Below are positions 1 through 8,410 of a stretch of DNA of 64,000 nt, in pieces (positions within the stretch are counted from its first letter, which is position 1; each line of letters starts with the position of its first letter). Under the pieces are notes generated by a model. The model did no database searches. It had not been told where the DNA came from and saw only the letters and a list, made by a program, of their open reading frames with translations. The stretch comes from Rhizobium sp. PP-CC-3A-592. Lineage in GTDB: Bacteria > Pseudomonadota > Alphaproteobacteria > Rhizobiales > Rhizobiaceae. Where the stretch lies: positions 1,340,009 to 1,404,008 of the forward strand of contig NZ_QJSR01000001.1 in assembly GCF_003217095.1 (NCBI RefSeq), written 5' to 3'. A program made the position numbers and the translations under genes.

Positions 1-365
1 CAATCCGAAAGGGCCGTCACCCAGGCACCAAGCTGGGCTTTCGCATCATCGGGAAACCGCGTCTCGATGTCCGCCCACATCGCGCCGCTCTTTTCGGAGG
101 TCACGCGCAGCGTCTCGCAGACGAGGTCGTCCTTGGAGCCGAAATGCCGGTAGAGCGTCATCTTGTTGGTCGAAGCCGCCTCGGCGATCGCATCGACGCC
201 GATGCCGCGGATGCCGTGCTGGCGAAACAGTTCGCAGGCCGTCGTGACGATACGGTCACGCGGAGCGACCTTTGCGGAGGACAGACCGGGGGGCGATGTC
301 GATTCCTGGTCCGGCTTCACAGTAGAGCCACGTTTGGCGTTTTTATTCACGACAGCGATTGACAT
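1..365 (-). CDS. TetR-family transcriptional regulator (partial, N-terminal part)
   Basis: The reverse strand reads without a stop from an ATG at 363-365 to the window edge, giving 121 residues of a protein whose C-terminus lies outside. Residues about 35-82 form a TetR-type DNA-binding domain: a helix starting RDRIVTTACELF, then DAIAEAAS and the recognition helix ending TLYRHFGSKDDL, which is the family signature. The first 30 residues are a polar extension. The ligand-binding half is mostly missing, so the inducer cannot be guessed. A 20-bp inverted repeat sits just upstream of the start and probably serves as its own operator; the small gene at 487 is divergent and may be the target. Family assignment is firm, function is not. 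Confidence 0.9.
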   Translation of the reverse strand, partial: MSIAVVNKNAKRGSTVKPDQESTSPPGLSSAKVAPRDRIVTTACELFRQHGIRGIGVDAIAEAASTNKMTLYRHFGSKDDLVCETLRVTSEKSGAMWADIETRFPDDAKAQLGAWVTALSD

Positions 366-392
366 GGGTGTGACCGTTCGGTAACAAATGAC

Positions 393-412
393 GTGTTACT
401 TACCGGTAACAC
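393..412. promoter_or_regulatory. Putative TetR operator (inverted repeat)
   Basis: GTGTTAC at 393-399 and GTAACAC at 406-412 are perfect inverted arms separated by 6 bases; the centre TTACCGGTAA (400-409) is itself a palindrome. A further half-site, GGTAACA, lies at 380-386. The repeat is in the short divergent region between the TetR gene and the small gene at 487, the usual place for an autoregulatory operator. The role is inferred from position and symmetry only. Confidence 0.55.
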
Positions 413-486
413 ACTAAAGCATTTCGGTCAAGGACAGGTCCAACCCCTGCCTGGCCTCGACTGTGGACGACACGAAGGAGAAGGCC

Positions 487-753
487 ATGAACATGGCACA
501 TGACGATCTGACCCTGAACGAGGTGCTGACCGATCCGATGATCCGCGCCGTGATGCGGGCCGATGGCGTGACCTCCTCGCAGTTCAAGACGCTGCTCTAT
601 TCGGCAGCGAACGCGCTGGAGCATGCCAAGCCCGAACCGGGCGGCGCCCGCACCCATGCGGCCAAGCTTCTGGCGGCGCCGAAACGCCGCTTGCTCGCCA
701 TGGTGCATCCGCTGGCGGTGCGCTCCGGCTCCGCCTGCGCTGCCTGCTACTAA
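487..753 (+). CDS. Small hypothetical protein (88 aa), divergent from TetR gene
   Basis: I do not recognise this family. The start at 487 is chosen because AAGGAG (475-480) lies 6 bases upstream; an in-frame ATG at 463 has no such site. The 88-residue product has no signal peptide or membrane segment. It begins MNMAHDDLTLNEVLTDP, is mostly helical in composition, has a basic stretch (KLLAAPKRRLL) and ends with a CAAC pair followed by a terminal Tyr. It is divergent from a TetR regulator with a palindrome between them, so it may be that regulator's target. A strong bidirectional stem-loop follows it. Coding is likely from the ribosome-binding site and the clean neighbourhood, but function is unknown. 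Confidence 0.6.
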   Translation: MNMAHDDLTLNEVLTDPMIRAVMRADGVTSSQFKTLLYSAANALEHAKPEPGGARTHAAKLLAAPKRRLLAMVHPLAVRSGSACAACY

Positions 754-819
754 ACTGCACCCGATCCACGGGTTTGGCTTCGATCGAGCCGGTCTGTGAG
801 ACGCGCCCCGTTCCCGGGC

Positions 820-870
820 GACACGAAAACGCGACCGGAAGGACCTCCTCCGGTCGGGTTTTTCGTGTCT
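820..870. terminator. Bidirectional terminator between small gene and pncB
   Basis: An inner stem GACCGGA/TCCGGTC (833-839 with 849-855) is followed by GGG and a T run; the outer flanks GACACGAAAA and TTTTTCGTGTC also pair. A on one side and T on the other let it work for the gene ending at 753 and for pncB ending at 888. Confidence 0.7.
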
Positions 871-887
871 GCTGCAGGGTGATGCCG

Positions 888-2192
888 TCAGACGCGGACG
901 GCGAGTTCCTCGAAGTCCTGCGTTCCGAAGAATTTCAGATAGCGTTCCACCTCGGCCGGGTCGCCCGTCGCCTTGCGGGGGTTATCGGACAGTTTAACGG
1001 CCGGGCGGCCATTGGCGTCGATGACCTTGCAGACGATGGAGATCGGGTTCAGCCCGCTGACCTCCGTCGGCGCGCAATCGGCAAAGTCGTTGGTGAGGTT
1101 GGTACCCCAGCCGAAGCTCATGCGCACCCTCCCCTCGAAATGCCGGTAGGTCTTGACGATCATCTCGACATCGAGCCCGTCGGAGAAGATCAGCAGCTTT
1201 TCCCTCGGGTCGCGGCCATGGGCTCGCCACCAGTCGAGGATGCGCTCGCCACCCTCGATCGGCGGGGCGCTGTCGGGGCGGAAGCCGGTCCAGTCCGCGA
1301 CCCAGTCGGGCGCATTCTTGAGGAAAGCCGCCGTTCCGAAGGCATCCGGCAGGACGATCAGCAGGTTGCCGCCATAAAGACGGTTCCAGTCCTGCAGGAC
1401 CTTGTAGGGTGCATCCGCAAGTTCGGCATCGGTCTTGGCAAGGGCTGCCGCCACCATCGGCAGTTCATGGGCATTGGTGCCGAGCGCCTCGAGATCGGTA
1501 TCCATGGCGAGGAGCACGTTGCTGGTGCCGGAGAAAGACTCGCCGATACCTTCCTTCAACGCCTCGACGCACCAGCGCTGCCACAGAAACGAATGACGAC
1601 GGCGTGTGCCGAAATCGGAGATACGCAGGTCGGGAACGGCCCGCAGCTGCTCCACCTTCGACCACATCTTCGCCTTGGCGCGGGCATAGAGCACGTCGAG
1701 TGCAAAGGGGCCCATGCCCTTCATGGCCGTGCGCGAGCGCAGCTCGTTGACGATGGCGAGAGCCGGGATTTCCCACATGCTCGTATGCGTCCACTTGCCG
1801 GGAAAGGTCAGCTCGTACTGGCCGTGGCGGCGCGAGAGCTCGTAGTCCGGCAGCTGGAAATCGGCGAGCCAGGCGAGGAAGTCGGGCGAAAAGATCTGCT
1901 TGCGACCATAGAAGGTGTTACCGGCGAGCCAGATCATCTCCTTCTTGGTGAAGCGAATCGTGCGGACGTGATCCAGCTGCTCGCGCAGTTCCTGCTCGTC
2001 GATCTCCTCCGTCAGAAGCACCGTCTTGGTGCGGTTGATCAGCGAGAAGGTCGCATCGACATCCGGGTAAAGACGCCAGATCATCTGCAACATCAGGAGC
2101 TTGTAGAAGTCGGTATCCAGGAGGCTGCGCACGACCGGGTCGAGCTTCCAGGCATTGTCGTAGACGCGCCGCGCAATATCCGTCTTCGTCAT
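888..2192 (-). CDS. pncB: Nicotinate phosphoribosyltransferase
   Basis: PncB makes nicotinate mononucleotide from nicotinate and PRPP with ATP, the first step of Preiss-Handler NAD salvage, in the cytosol. The 434-residue product carries the family's TDFYK motif (residues 27-31), the GTNAHE motif (238-243) holding the histidine that is phosphorylated during catalysis, and the C-terminal phosphate-binding segment FSDGLD...[11 protein letters not shown]. Length is slightly above the roughly 400 residues of enterobacterial PncB, as usual in rhizobia. The start at 2192 is preceded by GAGGA at good spacing; a longer frame upstream (to 2267) lacks support. A nicotinamide-using enzyme (nadV) is encoded at the other end of the window, so the cell can salvage both pyridine bases. 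Confidence 0.96.
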   Translation of the reverse strand: MTKTDIARRVYDNAWKLDPVVRSLLDTDFYKLLMLQMIWRLYPDVDATFSLINRTKTVLLTEEIDEQELREQLDHVRTIRFTKKEMIWLAGNTFYGRKQIFSPDFLAWLADFQLPDYELSRRHGQYELTFPGKWTHTSMWEIPALAIVNELRSRTAMKGMGPFALDVLYARAKAKMWSKVEQLRAVPDLRISDFGTRRRHSFLWQRWCVEALKEGIGESFSGTSNVLLAMDTDLEALGTNAHELPMVAAALAKTDAELADAPYKVLQDWNRLYGGNLLIVLPDAFGTAAFLKNAPDWVADWTGFRPDSAPPIEGGERILDWWRAHGRDPREKLLIFSDGLDVEMIVKTYRHFEGRVRMSFGWGTNLTNDFADCAPTEVSGLNPISIVCKVIDANGRPAVKLSDNPRKATGDPAEVERYLKFFGTQDFEELAVRV

Positions 2193-2335
2193 GCCGTATC
2201 CTCGCATCCGCGCGAACGGTAAAACCGCAGCGGATATTCCTCCGGCGTTGCACTCTTGATGGCGCAACGAACTGCATCTTCATGCCACGCCAAACCGCTG
2301 CCTGCAACACGTGCGGGCCATCGAATTCTCCCAAC

Positions 2336-2375
2336 AATGTAACATTCAATCATCACATAATATCATCTATCATGT
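2336..2375. promoter_or_regulatory. AT-rich repeat region upstream of eryR (candidate operator)
   Basis: AATGT-A-ACATT (2336-2346) is a perfect short palindrome, followed by closely spaced repeats of ATCAT between 2349 and 2375. This is the only AT-rich stretch between pncB and eryR. DeoR-type regulators often bind repeated or palindromic AT-rich sites near their own promoters; the assignment is inferred. Confidence 0.35.
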
Positions 2376-2424
2376 TGTATTTCTGCACGAGACTGTTTAT
2401 ATCGAAGTGAGGATGGAGATCGCA

Positions 2425-3189
2425 GTGGCTTTGAAACCGGACGATCGGCGGCAGGAGATCATGGATATTCTGATGGAGGCAGGCTCTGCGTCCGTCGAGG
2501 ATCTGGCCTCACGCTTTTCCGTCAGCAAGATGACCGTCCATCGCGATCTCGACGATCTCGAGCAGGCGGGCCTCTTGCGCAAGGTGCATGGCGGGGCGTC
2601 CATCCAGTCGAGCGCGCAGTTCGAGAGCGATTTTCGCTACCGCGAGAAGATGGCGGCCGAGGAGAAGCGGCAGCTCGCATCCCACGCCGCGACACTGGTG
2701 GAGCCCGGGCAGATCATCATCATCGACGACGGATCGACGGCCGGCGGGCTTGCCGACCATCTCGCGACCATCCGGCCGCTGACGGTGATCACCAACAACC
2801 TCTCCGTCATCGTCAAGCTCACCGCCATTCCCGGCATCGAGGTCATCTCGCTCGGGGGGCAGTACAGCCGCAAGTTCAACGGTTTCTTCGGCATCGTCAC
2901 GGAGGAAACGCTGTCGTCGCTGCGGGCCGACATCGCCTTTCTCTCCTCATCCGCCATTCAGGGAGCGGCCGCCTACCACCAGGATCAGGAAGTGGTGAAG
3001 ACCAAGCGGCAGATGATGCGCTCGGCAAGCCGCAGCTACCTGCTGGTGGACCACGCGAAATTCGGCAAGCCGGCCCTGCACTTCCTGACGGGACTGGACG
3101 GTTTCAGCGCCGTTATCACCAGCGACCGCATCGACGCCGGCCACGAGGCCGCGCTGAGCGATGCCGGCATTTCGATCATCAAGGTCTGA
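2425..3189 (+). CDS. eryR: DeoR-family regulator, EryR-like
   Basis: A 254-residue DeoR/GlpR-type repressor. Residues about 5-57 are the winged helix (ASVEDLASRFSVSKMTVHRD, then LEQAGLLRKVHGGA), and the rest is the sugar-phosphate-sensing DeoR C domain with DDGSTAGGLADHL and ITNNL motifs. It is followed directly by a triosephosphate isomerase paralogue and rpiB, the arrangement known for eryR-tpiA2(tpiB)-rpiB of erythritol catabolism in Brucella and Sinorhizobium; the gene name rests on that context. The GTG at 2425 is preferred because GGAG lies 6 bases upstream; the in-frame ATG at 2413 has its purine-rich sequence directly abutting it. No eryABC genes are visible here. Confidence 0.85.
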   Translation: MALKPDDRRQEIMDILMEAGSASVEDLASRFSVSKMTVHRDLDDLEQAGLLRKVHGGASIQSSAQFESDFRYREKMAAEEKRQLASHAATLVEPGQIIIIDDGSTAGGLADHLATIRPLTVITNNLSVIVKLTAIPGIEVISLGGQYSRKFNGFFGIVTEETLSSLRADIAFLSSSAIQGAAAYHQDQEVVKTKRQMMRSASRSYLLVDHAKFGKPALHFLTGLDGFSAVITSDRIDAGHEAALSDAGISIIKV

Positions 3190-3219
3190 CGACCGAGACT
3201 TCACGACGAGGAGCATGCA

Positions 3220-3987
3220 GTGAAAACGAACGGCATCTGGGTTGGAACGAGCTGGAAGATGAACAAGACGCTCAGCGAGGCCATGGCCTTCGCCGACGGT
3301 CTGGGGACGAGCGATGCCGCGCGCGATCCGCGCATCCAGCGCTTCGTCATCCCGCCCTTCACCGCCGCGCGGCAGGTCAAGCAGCGGCTGTCCGGCACCA
3401 GCGTCAAGGTGGGCGCGCAGAACATGCACTGGGACGATGCCGGCGCCTGGACCGGCGAAATCTCCGCACCGATGCTGACCGATTGCGGGCTCGATCTCGT
3501 GGAGCTCGGCCATAGCGAGCGGCGCGAGCATTTCGGCGAGACCGACCGGACCGTCGGCCTGAAGACGGCCGCCGCCGTCCGTCACGGCCTGACGCCGCTG
3601 ATCTGCATCGGTGAGACGCTGTCCGAGCGCGAGGCCGGCGAGGCCGATGCGGTTCTCAAGCGGCAGGTCGAAGGTGCGCTTTCGGGCCTTAAGGACGCTG
3701 ACCGGGAAAAGCCGGTGCTTCTCGCCTACGAGCCCGTCTGGGCCATCGGCGTCAACGGCATTCCGGCTTCGGCCGACTATGCCGACGACCGCCATGCCCG
3801 CATCGCCGAGGTGGCGAAGGCCTGTCTCGGCGTCTCCGTGCCCGTTCTCTATGGCGGCAGCGTCAATCCCGGCAATTGCGCGGAGCTGATCGCCAAACCC
3901 CATATCGACGGTCTCTTCATCGGCCGTTCCGCCTGGGACGTCGGCGGTTACCTCGACATCCTGGCCCGCGTTTCATCCGCTCTCTGA
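3220..3987 (+). CDS. tpiA2: Triosephosphate isomerase paralogue, EryH/TpiA2 type
   Basis: A 255-residue TIM-barrel isomerase. The catalytic histidine is in ELGHSERR (H98), the catalytic glutamate in AYEPVWAIG (E171), and the phosphate loop is GGSVNPGN. The usual N-terminal GNWKMN is GTSWKMN here, so the canonical active-site asparagine is replaced by serine while the lysine is kept. In Brucella the operon-encoded TpiA2 (EryH) isomerises L-3-tetrulose-4-phosphate in erythritol breakdown; order and neighbours here fit that role better than glycolytic TpiA. The GTG start has GAGGAG 6 bases upstream. It lies 30 bases after eryR and 29 before rpiB, clearly one operon. Confidence 0.93.
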   Translation: MKTNGIWVGTSWKMNKTLSEAMAFADGLGTSDAARDPRIQRFVIPPFTAARQVKQRLSGTSVKVGAQNMHWDDAGAWTGEISAPMLTDCGLDLVELGHSERREHFGETDRTVGLKTAAAVRHGLTPLICIGETLSEREAGEADAVLKRQVEGALSGLKDADREKPVLLAYEPVWAIGVNGIPASADYADDRHARIAEVAKACLGVSVPVLYGGSVNPGNCAELIAKPHIDGLFIGRSAWDVGGYLDILARVSSAL

Positions 3988-4016
3988 CATCAACAAAAGC
4001 CTGAAAGGAAACAGCC

Positions 4017-4454
4017 ATGAAAATCGCCATCGGAGCCGACAGCGCCGGCAAGCCGCTTCTCGACGTCATCGCCAAGCATCTCGCGACCCGCAATGATATC
4101 GAGGTCACCGATCTCAGCCAGCAGGGATTTTATGCAGACCTATCGCAGAAGCTCGCCCAGACCATCGTCGACGGCGAAAACGAGCGCGGCATCCTCTTCT
4201 GCGGCACCGGCATCGGCGTCAGCATTTCGGCCAACAAGGTGCCCGGCATCCGGGCGGCGCTGACGCACGACACCTATTCGGCGGAACGCGCCGCAAAGTC
4301 GAACAATGCCCAGATCATCACCATGGGCGCCCGCGTCATCGGACCGGAACTCGCCAAGGCGATCGTCGATACCTGGCTTGCCTCCGAGTTCGATCCGAGC
4401 GGCTCGTCGGCCGACAACGTCAAGGCGATCGATCGTCTCGACACCGTGAAATAA
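4017..4454 (+). CDS. rpiB: RpiB/LacA-type sugar-phosphate isomerase (EryI-like)
   Basis: A 145-residue RpiB-family isomerase with the conserved [10 protein letters not shown] loop; C62 is the expected catalytic base and GTGIG (63-67) binds phosphate. RpiB interconverts ribose-5-phosphate and ribulose-5-phosphate. The Brucella homologue in the same eryR-tpiA2-rpiB order (EryI) acts on D-erythrulose-4-phosphate to give erythrose-4-phosphate, feeding the pentose phosphate pathway. Which substrate dominates here cannot be told from sequence. It is the last gene of the operon and is followed by a strong terminator. Confidence 0.93.
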   Translation: MKIAIGADSAGKPLLDVIAKHLATRNDIEVTDLSQQGFYADLSQKLAQTIVDGENERGILFCGTGIGVSISANKVPGIRAALTHDTYSAERAAKSNNAQIITMGARVIGPELAKAIVDTWLASEFDPSGSSADNVKAIDRLDTVK

Positions 4455-4504
4455 TTTCTTTTCCGCCGGTCGCGCAGATCCTCCCTCGCGATCCCGGAGA
4501 CAGA

Positions 4505-4532
4505 CGCCCGGCAGCAATGCCGGGCGTTTTTC
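4505..4532 (+). terminator. Rho-independent terminator after rpiB
   Basis: A GC-rich hairpin (CGCCCGGC, loop, GCCGGGCG) followed by a TTTTT run, 50 bases after the rpiB stop. The convergent P-type ATPase gene ends at 4545. Confidence 0.85.
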
Positions 4533-4544
4533 GTTGCACATCGA

Positions 4545-6833
4545 TCAGGCGCGGACGCGCAGGAGGCGTAAAGCGTTGATGGTGACGAGCACCGTCGCTC
4601 CGGTATCCGCCAGGATGGCCGGCCACAGGCCTGTGATGCCGACCACGGTCGTCACGAGGAACACGGCCTTCAAACCAAGCGCGACGGCGATGTTCTGGCG
4701 AATGTTCGCCATGCAGCGCTTCGACAGATCGATCAGCGCCGCGACATCCGCGATGCGCCCGTGGAGAATGGCGGCATCCGCGGTTTCGAGCGCCACATCC
4801 GTACCGCCGCCGATGGCAATGCCGATATCGGCCGCGGCCAGCGCCGGCGCATCGTTGATGCCGTCTCCGACCTTGGCGACCGTCGCTCCCTGCGCCTTCA
4901 GTTCGCGCACGATGGTCTGCTTGTCCTGAGGCATCAGTTCGGCGCGCACCTCGATACCGAGGTCACGCCCGACGGCCTCCGCCACGCGGCGGTTGTCACC
5001 GGTGAGCATGACGGTGCGGATGCCGGATGCCTTCAGTGTCGCAAGTGCCTGCCGTGCGTCCTTGCGCGGCTCGTCACGCATGGCGATGGCGCCGGCCACC
5101 TGACCGTCGATGACGAGCACCGACACGGTCTTGCCGTCGTCGTTGAGCGCCTGGATGGCGTCTGCCTGCTCCGCGGAGAGCGGCGCGATCTCGCCTGCGG
5201 CACGCGGCGAGCCGAGGAACAGCTTTTGCTGGCCGACCGTACCGGTAACGCCCTTGCCGCCTAGCGCTGCTGAACCTTCGGCTGCGGGATAAGCGATGCC
5301 GTCCGCCTCCGCCCGGGCGAGGATGGCGAGCGCCAGGGGATGGCTCGACCCCGCATCGAGCGCGGCCGAGAGCCGGAGGATGTCACTCTCTTTGGCCGTA
5401 AAAGTGAGGATATCGGTGACGACGGGACGGCCCTCGGTGAGCGTTCCCGTCTTGTCGAAGGCGACGGTATCGACCGTGCCGAGCTTTTCGAGGACGGCGC
5501 CGCCCTTGACCAGCAGTCCCCGACGGGCGCCAGCGGACAGGGAGGCAGCGATGGCGGCGGGCGTCGAGATGACCAGCGCACAGGGGCAGCCGATGAGCAG
5601 GATGGCGAGACCCTTGTAGACCCATTCCGACCAGGACCCTCCCGCCAGAAGCGGCGGCAGGATGGCGACCAGCGCGGCGACGACGACCACGCCCGGCGTG
5701 TAATAACGCGAGAAACGATCGATGAAGCGCTCGGTCGGCGCCTTTGCCTCCTGCGCTTCCTCCACAAGGCGCACGACGCGGGCAATGGTATTGTCGGCCG
5801 CTGCCGCCGTGACGGTGACCCGCAGCACGCCTTCGCCATTGACGGTGCCGGCAAAGACGGGGTCGCCCGAGGTCTTGCGAACGGGCACGCTTTCGCCCGT
5901 CACGGGCGCTTCGTCGATCGCGCTTTCGCCGGAAATGATATCGCCATCGGCCGGAATGCGGTCGCCGGGGCGGATACGGATGATGTTTCCGGGAAGGAGC
6001 GTTTCTGCCGGCACCTCGCGCGTGGTGCCGTTGTCATCGAGGAAGGCCGTCTTCGGCACGAGATCCGACAGGGCCTGAATGCTGCGCCGCGCCCGGCTGG
6101 CGGCTACACCCTCCAGCAGTTCGCCGACGAGAAACAGGAAGACAACGGCTGCCGCCTCCTCGCCCGCATCGATGACAACGGCGCCGATCGCCGCGATGGT
6201 CATCAGCATTTCGATCGAGAAGGGCGTTCCCGCCAGCGCCGCCATGATGGCGCGCCGGCCGATGGGCACAAGGCCGACGAGCAGCGCGATGAGGAAGGCG
6301 TTCGAGGCAAACGGGGGAAAGAGGTGCCCGACGGCATAGGCGGCCACGAGGGCACCGCCGCAGAGAAGTGTCAGCCGGCCCTTGTCGGAGGCCCACCAGG
6401 GGCCGGACATGGGTCCGTGGTCGTGACCATGCAGGCCCGAGGGCGGAGCGGCCGCCGCGTTTGGCGGATTCGGATCGTGGCCATGACCTTGATGCTTGTG
6501 GTCACCAGCGCCTTGGCCGTGGCCTTCATGATCATGGTCGTCATGGGCGTGCCCTCCGCAGCAGGCCGCGGTCTGCAGAGCCGGTTTTGCCGGCGTCCGG
6601 TTTGCGGGCACGGTTTTGTAACCGAGGCCCGAGACCTTTCGCGCCAGAGCGGGCAGGTCCGTCGTCTCGTCATGGTGAACGGTCATGGCTTGCGTTGTCA
6701 CCGAGACCGCGACATCGGCGACGCCGGCCAAGCGCCGGACGGCTGTGTCGATCTTGGATGCGCAGGAGGCGCAGTCCATGCCTGAAACTTCAAATCGCGT
6801 CTGTCGCATCTCGCCCATCATCATCTCCGTCAC
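4545..6833 (-). CDS. P1B-type heavy-metal-exporting ATPase (Zn/Cd/Pb group)
   Basis: A 762-residue membrane pump that exports soft divalent metals at the cost of ATP. Domains in order: an HMA metal-binding domain with GMDCASC (residues 18-24), a histidine-rich segment (about 94-140), transmembrane helices, the TGES actuator loop (312-315), the CPC metal site in the membrane (416-418), the phosphorylated DKTGT (460-464), the P1B-specific SSHPL locus (496-500) and GDGINDAP (656-663). The CPC motif plus His-rich loop point to ZntA/CadA rather than copper pumps, though specificity is inferred. The start is uncertain: GTG at 6833 or an ATG five codons later. A MerR-like operator lies just upstream; no regulator gene is adjacent. 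Confidence 0.93.
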   Translation of the reverse strand: MTEMMMGEMRQTRFEVSGMDCASCASKIDTAVRRLAGVADVAVSVTTQAMTVHHDETTDLPALARKVSGLGYKTVPANRTPAKPALQTAACCGGHAHDDHDHEGHGQGAGDHKHQGHGHDPNPPNAAAAPPSGLHGHDHGPMSGPWWASDKGRLTLLCGGALVAAYAVGHLFPPFASNAFLIALLVGLVPIGRRAIMAALAGTPFSIEMLMTIAAIGAVVIDAGEEAAAVVFLFLVGELLEGVAASRARRSIQALSDLVPKTAFLDDNGTTREVPAETLLPGNIIRIRPGDRIPADGDIISGESAIDEAPVTGESVPVRKTSGDPVFAGTVNGEGVLRVTVTAAAADNTIARVVRLVEEAQEAKAPTERFIDRFSRYYTPGVVVVAALVAILPPLLAGGSWSEWVYKGLAILLIGCPCALVISTPAAIAASLSAGARRGLLVKGGAVLEKLGTVDTVAFDKTGTLTEGRPVVTDILTFTAKESDILRLSAALDAGSSHPLALAILARAEADGIAYPAAEGSAALGGKGVTGTVGQQKLFLGSPRAAGEIAPLSAEQADAIQALNDDGKTVSVLVIDGQVAGAIAMRDEPRKDARQALATLKASGIRTVMLTGDNRRVAEAVGRDLGIEVRAELMPQDKQTIVRELKAQGATVAKVGDGINDAPALAAADIGIAIGGGTDVALETADAAILHGRIADVAALIDLSKRCMANIRQNIAVALGLKAVFLVTTVVGITGLWPAILADTGATVLVTINALRLLRVRA

Positions 6834-6843
6834 GTGATGGACC

Positions 6844-6877
6844 CCTTGTAAAGGCTCTAGCGACTAGAGCTACAAGG
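6844..6877 (-). promoter_or_regulatory. MerR-family (ZntR/CadR-like) operator-promoter of the metal ATPase
   Basis: A nested dyad: CCTTGTA (6844-6850) pairs with TACAAGG (6871-6877), and inside it GCTCTAG (6854-6860) pairs with CTAGAGC (6864-6870) around a 3-base centre. Read toward the ATPase gene, TTGTAG and TACAAG fall about 19 bases apart, the lengthened -35/-10 spacing that MerR-type metal sensors correct. It ends about 10 bases from the GTG start. Similar CTCTAG-type dyads are typical of ZntR/CadR/PbrR sites. Confidence 0.7.
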
Positions 6878-6958
6878 CCGAAAATGATGGGACGTGCATT
6901 TCATGCATCCGAGCCAGACGCGCAGGCGTAAGACGGGCAGCATAGGGATACGAGGGTC

Positions 6959-7513
6959 ATGGCAGAGAGCGAGGACGAACAACGCGACGAGGCGCGCTCA
7001 GCGGATGTCGACCGTCGGCCCCTGATTGTTACGGTCGAGATGGAGGCGGCGGCGCAGGCGTACTTCGATCATCTCCGGAGCCGGTATTTCCCGCCGGAGC
7101 GAAACTGGCTTTCCGCACATATTACGCTGTTTCATGCTCTGCCAGGGGACGAACGAGAGGCCATCGCGCAGCATCTCGCGCAGGCCGTTGCCGAACGATC
7201 GCCGATCACGGTGACGGTCGAGCGTGTGCGCTTCCTTGGAAACGGTGTTGCCTTTGCGCTGTCGAGCCCTGCATTACAGGGCCTGCGAGCCTCGCTCGCC
7301 CAGCGTTTTCAGCCATGGCTGACGCGGCAGGACCAGCAGGGCTTCCGGCCGCATGTGACGGTGCAGAACAAGGTTTCGGCGGAGACGGCGCGGACGCTTC
7401 AGGCCACCTTGTCCGAAGACTTCACACCGTGGGATTTTACCGTCACCGGCCTTTCCCTCTGGCACTATGACGGTGGCCCTTGGGAGAAGGCGGCCCGCTT
7501 TCCGCTCTGCTGA
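6959..7513 (+). CDS. 2'-5' RNA ligase superfamily protein
   Basis: A 184-residue member of the 2H phosphoesterase superfamily (LigT/ThpR-like). The two catalytic HxT motifs are present: HIT at residues 54-56 and HVT at 132-134, the latter in the typical context FRPHVTVQNK. Such proteins ligate or open 2'-5' or cyclic phosphodiester bonds in RNA; physiological substrates in bacteria are largely unknown. The first 20 residues are polar and acidic and not part of the fold. It stands alone, divergent from the metal ATPase, with GAGGG close upstream of the ATG. Confidence 0.85.
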   Translation: MAESEDEQRDEARSADVDRRPLIVTVEMEAAAQAYFDHLRSRYFPPERNWLSAHITLFHALPGDEREAIAQHLAQAVAERSPITVTVERVRFLGNGVAFALSSPALQGLRASLAQRFQPWLTRQDQQGFRPHVTVQNKVSAETARTLQATLSEDFTPWDFTVTGLSLWHYDGGPWEKAARFPLC

Positions 7514-7518
7514 CGGCG

Positions 7519-7842
7519 TCAGGTGCGGGCGCGCTGACCGGTCTCCGGGTCGGCATCGGCGCCGGCTTCCAGGCGCTCGGTGTAGCGGCGCATCATTTCG
7601 AGCTGAACTTCGGTCTGAAAATCCATGACCTGATGGTGGATATCGTCCTCGTCACAGCCGAGTGCGCCGAGATCATCGGCGAGGCCGCGGCAGGCCGTGC
7701 GCCAGTAGGCAATAGCAGCCTCACCGTGGATGGCCTCGAGTTCGGCCGCGCAACGGCGGATCAGGTTTGTCCGTCCGGACAGCGGAAAGGCGATGATCCC
7801 GCCATGCGTTTCCCGGGCGCCGTGTCCTGCCTTCATATTCAC
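7519..7842 (-). CDS. DUF6074-family small protein
   Basis: A 107-residue soluble protein with the pattern of a Rhizobiales family I recall as DUF6074: IIAFPLSGRTNLIRRCAAEL, then YWRTACRGLADDL and a C-terminal helical segment rich in Glu and Met. No catalytic motif is apparent and its role is unknown. It converges on the RNA ligase-like gene, whose stop is only 5 bases away. The family name is from memory of the motif, not from a search. Confidence 0.7.
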   Translation of the reverse strand: MNMKAGHGARETHGGIIAFPLSGRTNLIRRCAAELEAIHGEAAIAYWRTACRGLADDLGALGCDEDDIHHQVMDFQTEVQLEMMRRYTERLEAGADADPETGQRART

Positions 7843-7919
7843 ACCGATTCTCCTTCTGTCACACCGATGTAAGGAGATTTTGGTTAACGCTTCGTTTCCA
7901 ACGTCTTATTGCTGTTCCC

Positions 7920-8393
7920 TTATGTGACCAGCGGCACGGCGATGGCGCCGAGAACATCGAGCGCATCGGCGGGCGACAGACGGACCTGCAAGCCGCGCTG
8001 CCCGCCATTGATATAGACCAGAGGCTCTGCAAGTGCCGTCTCCTCGATGAAGGTCGGTACCGTCTTTTTTTGCCCGAAAGGGCTGATGCCGCCGACATAG
8101 TAACCGGTGAGCCGTTCGGCGGCCGCCGGCTTCATCATCGCGGCGGACTTGCCAGCAGCGGCCGTGGCGAGCCTCTTCATGCTCACCTCGCGATCGGACG
8201 GCACGACCACGCAGACCGGCCTGCCATCGACCTCCGCCATCAGCGTCTTCAGCACGCGTTGCGGCGCCTCCCCCATGGCTTCGGCGGCAGCCATACCGAT
8301 CCGGTCCACCGAGGGGTCGTAATCGTAGCTATGGGTGGTGAACGCGGTTCCCGCCTTGGTGAGCATCTGCGTCGCACGCGTCGTCTTCGACAT
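7920..8393 (-). CDS. ybaK: YbaK/EbsC-type aminoacyl-tRNA deacylase
   Basis: A 157-residue YbaK-domain protein. YbaK hydrolyses Cys-tRNA(Pro), clearing a mischarging error of prolyl-tRNA synthetase. Visible family features are the KTLMAEVDGRPVCVVVPSDREVSMKRLA segment around residues 48-75, the GYYVGGISPFGQKK loop with its conserved glycines, and ETALAEPLVYINGG near the C-terminus. Length matches E. coli YbaK (159). It follows the ArsC-like gene by 17 bases on the same strand, so the two probably share a transcript. Confidence 0.9.
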   Translation of the reverse strand: MSKTTRATQMLTKAGTAFTTHSYDYDPSVDRIGMAAAEAMGEAPQRVLKTLMAEVDGRPVCVVVPSDREVSMKRLATAAAGKSAAMMKPAAAERLTGYYVGGISPFGQKKTVPTFIEETALAEPLVYINGGQRGLQVRLSPADALDVLGAIAVPLVT

Positions 8394-8410
8394 CGTCTGT
8401 TTCCCTTAGC

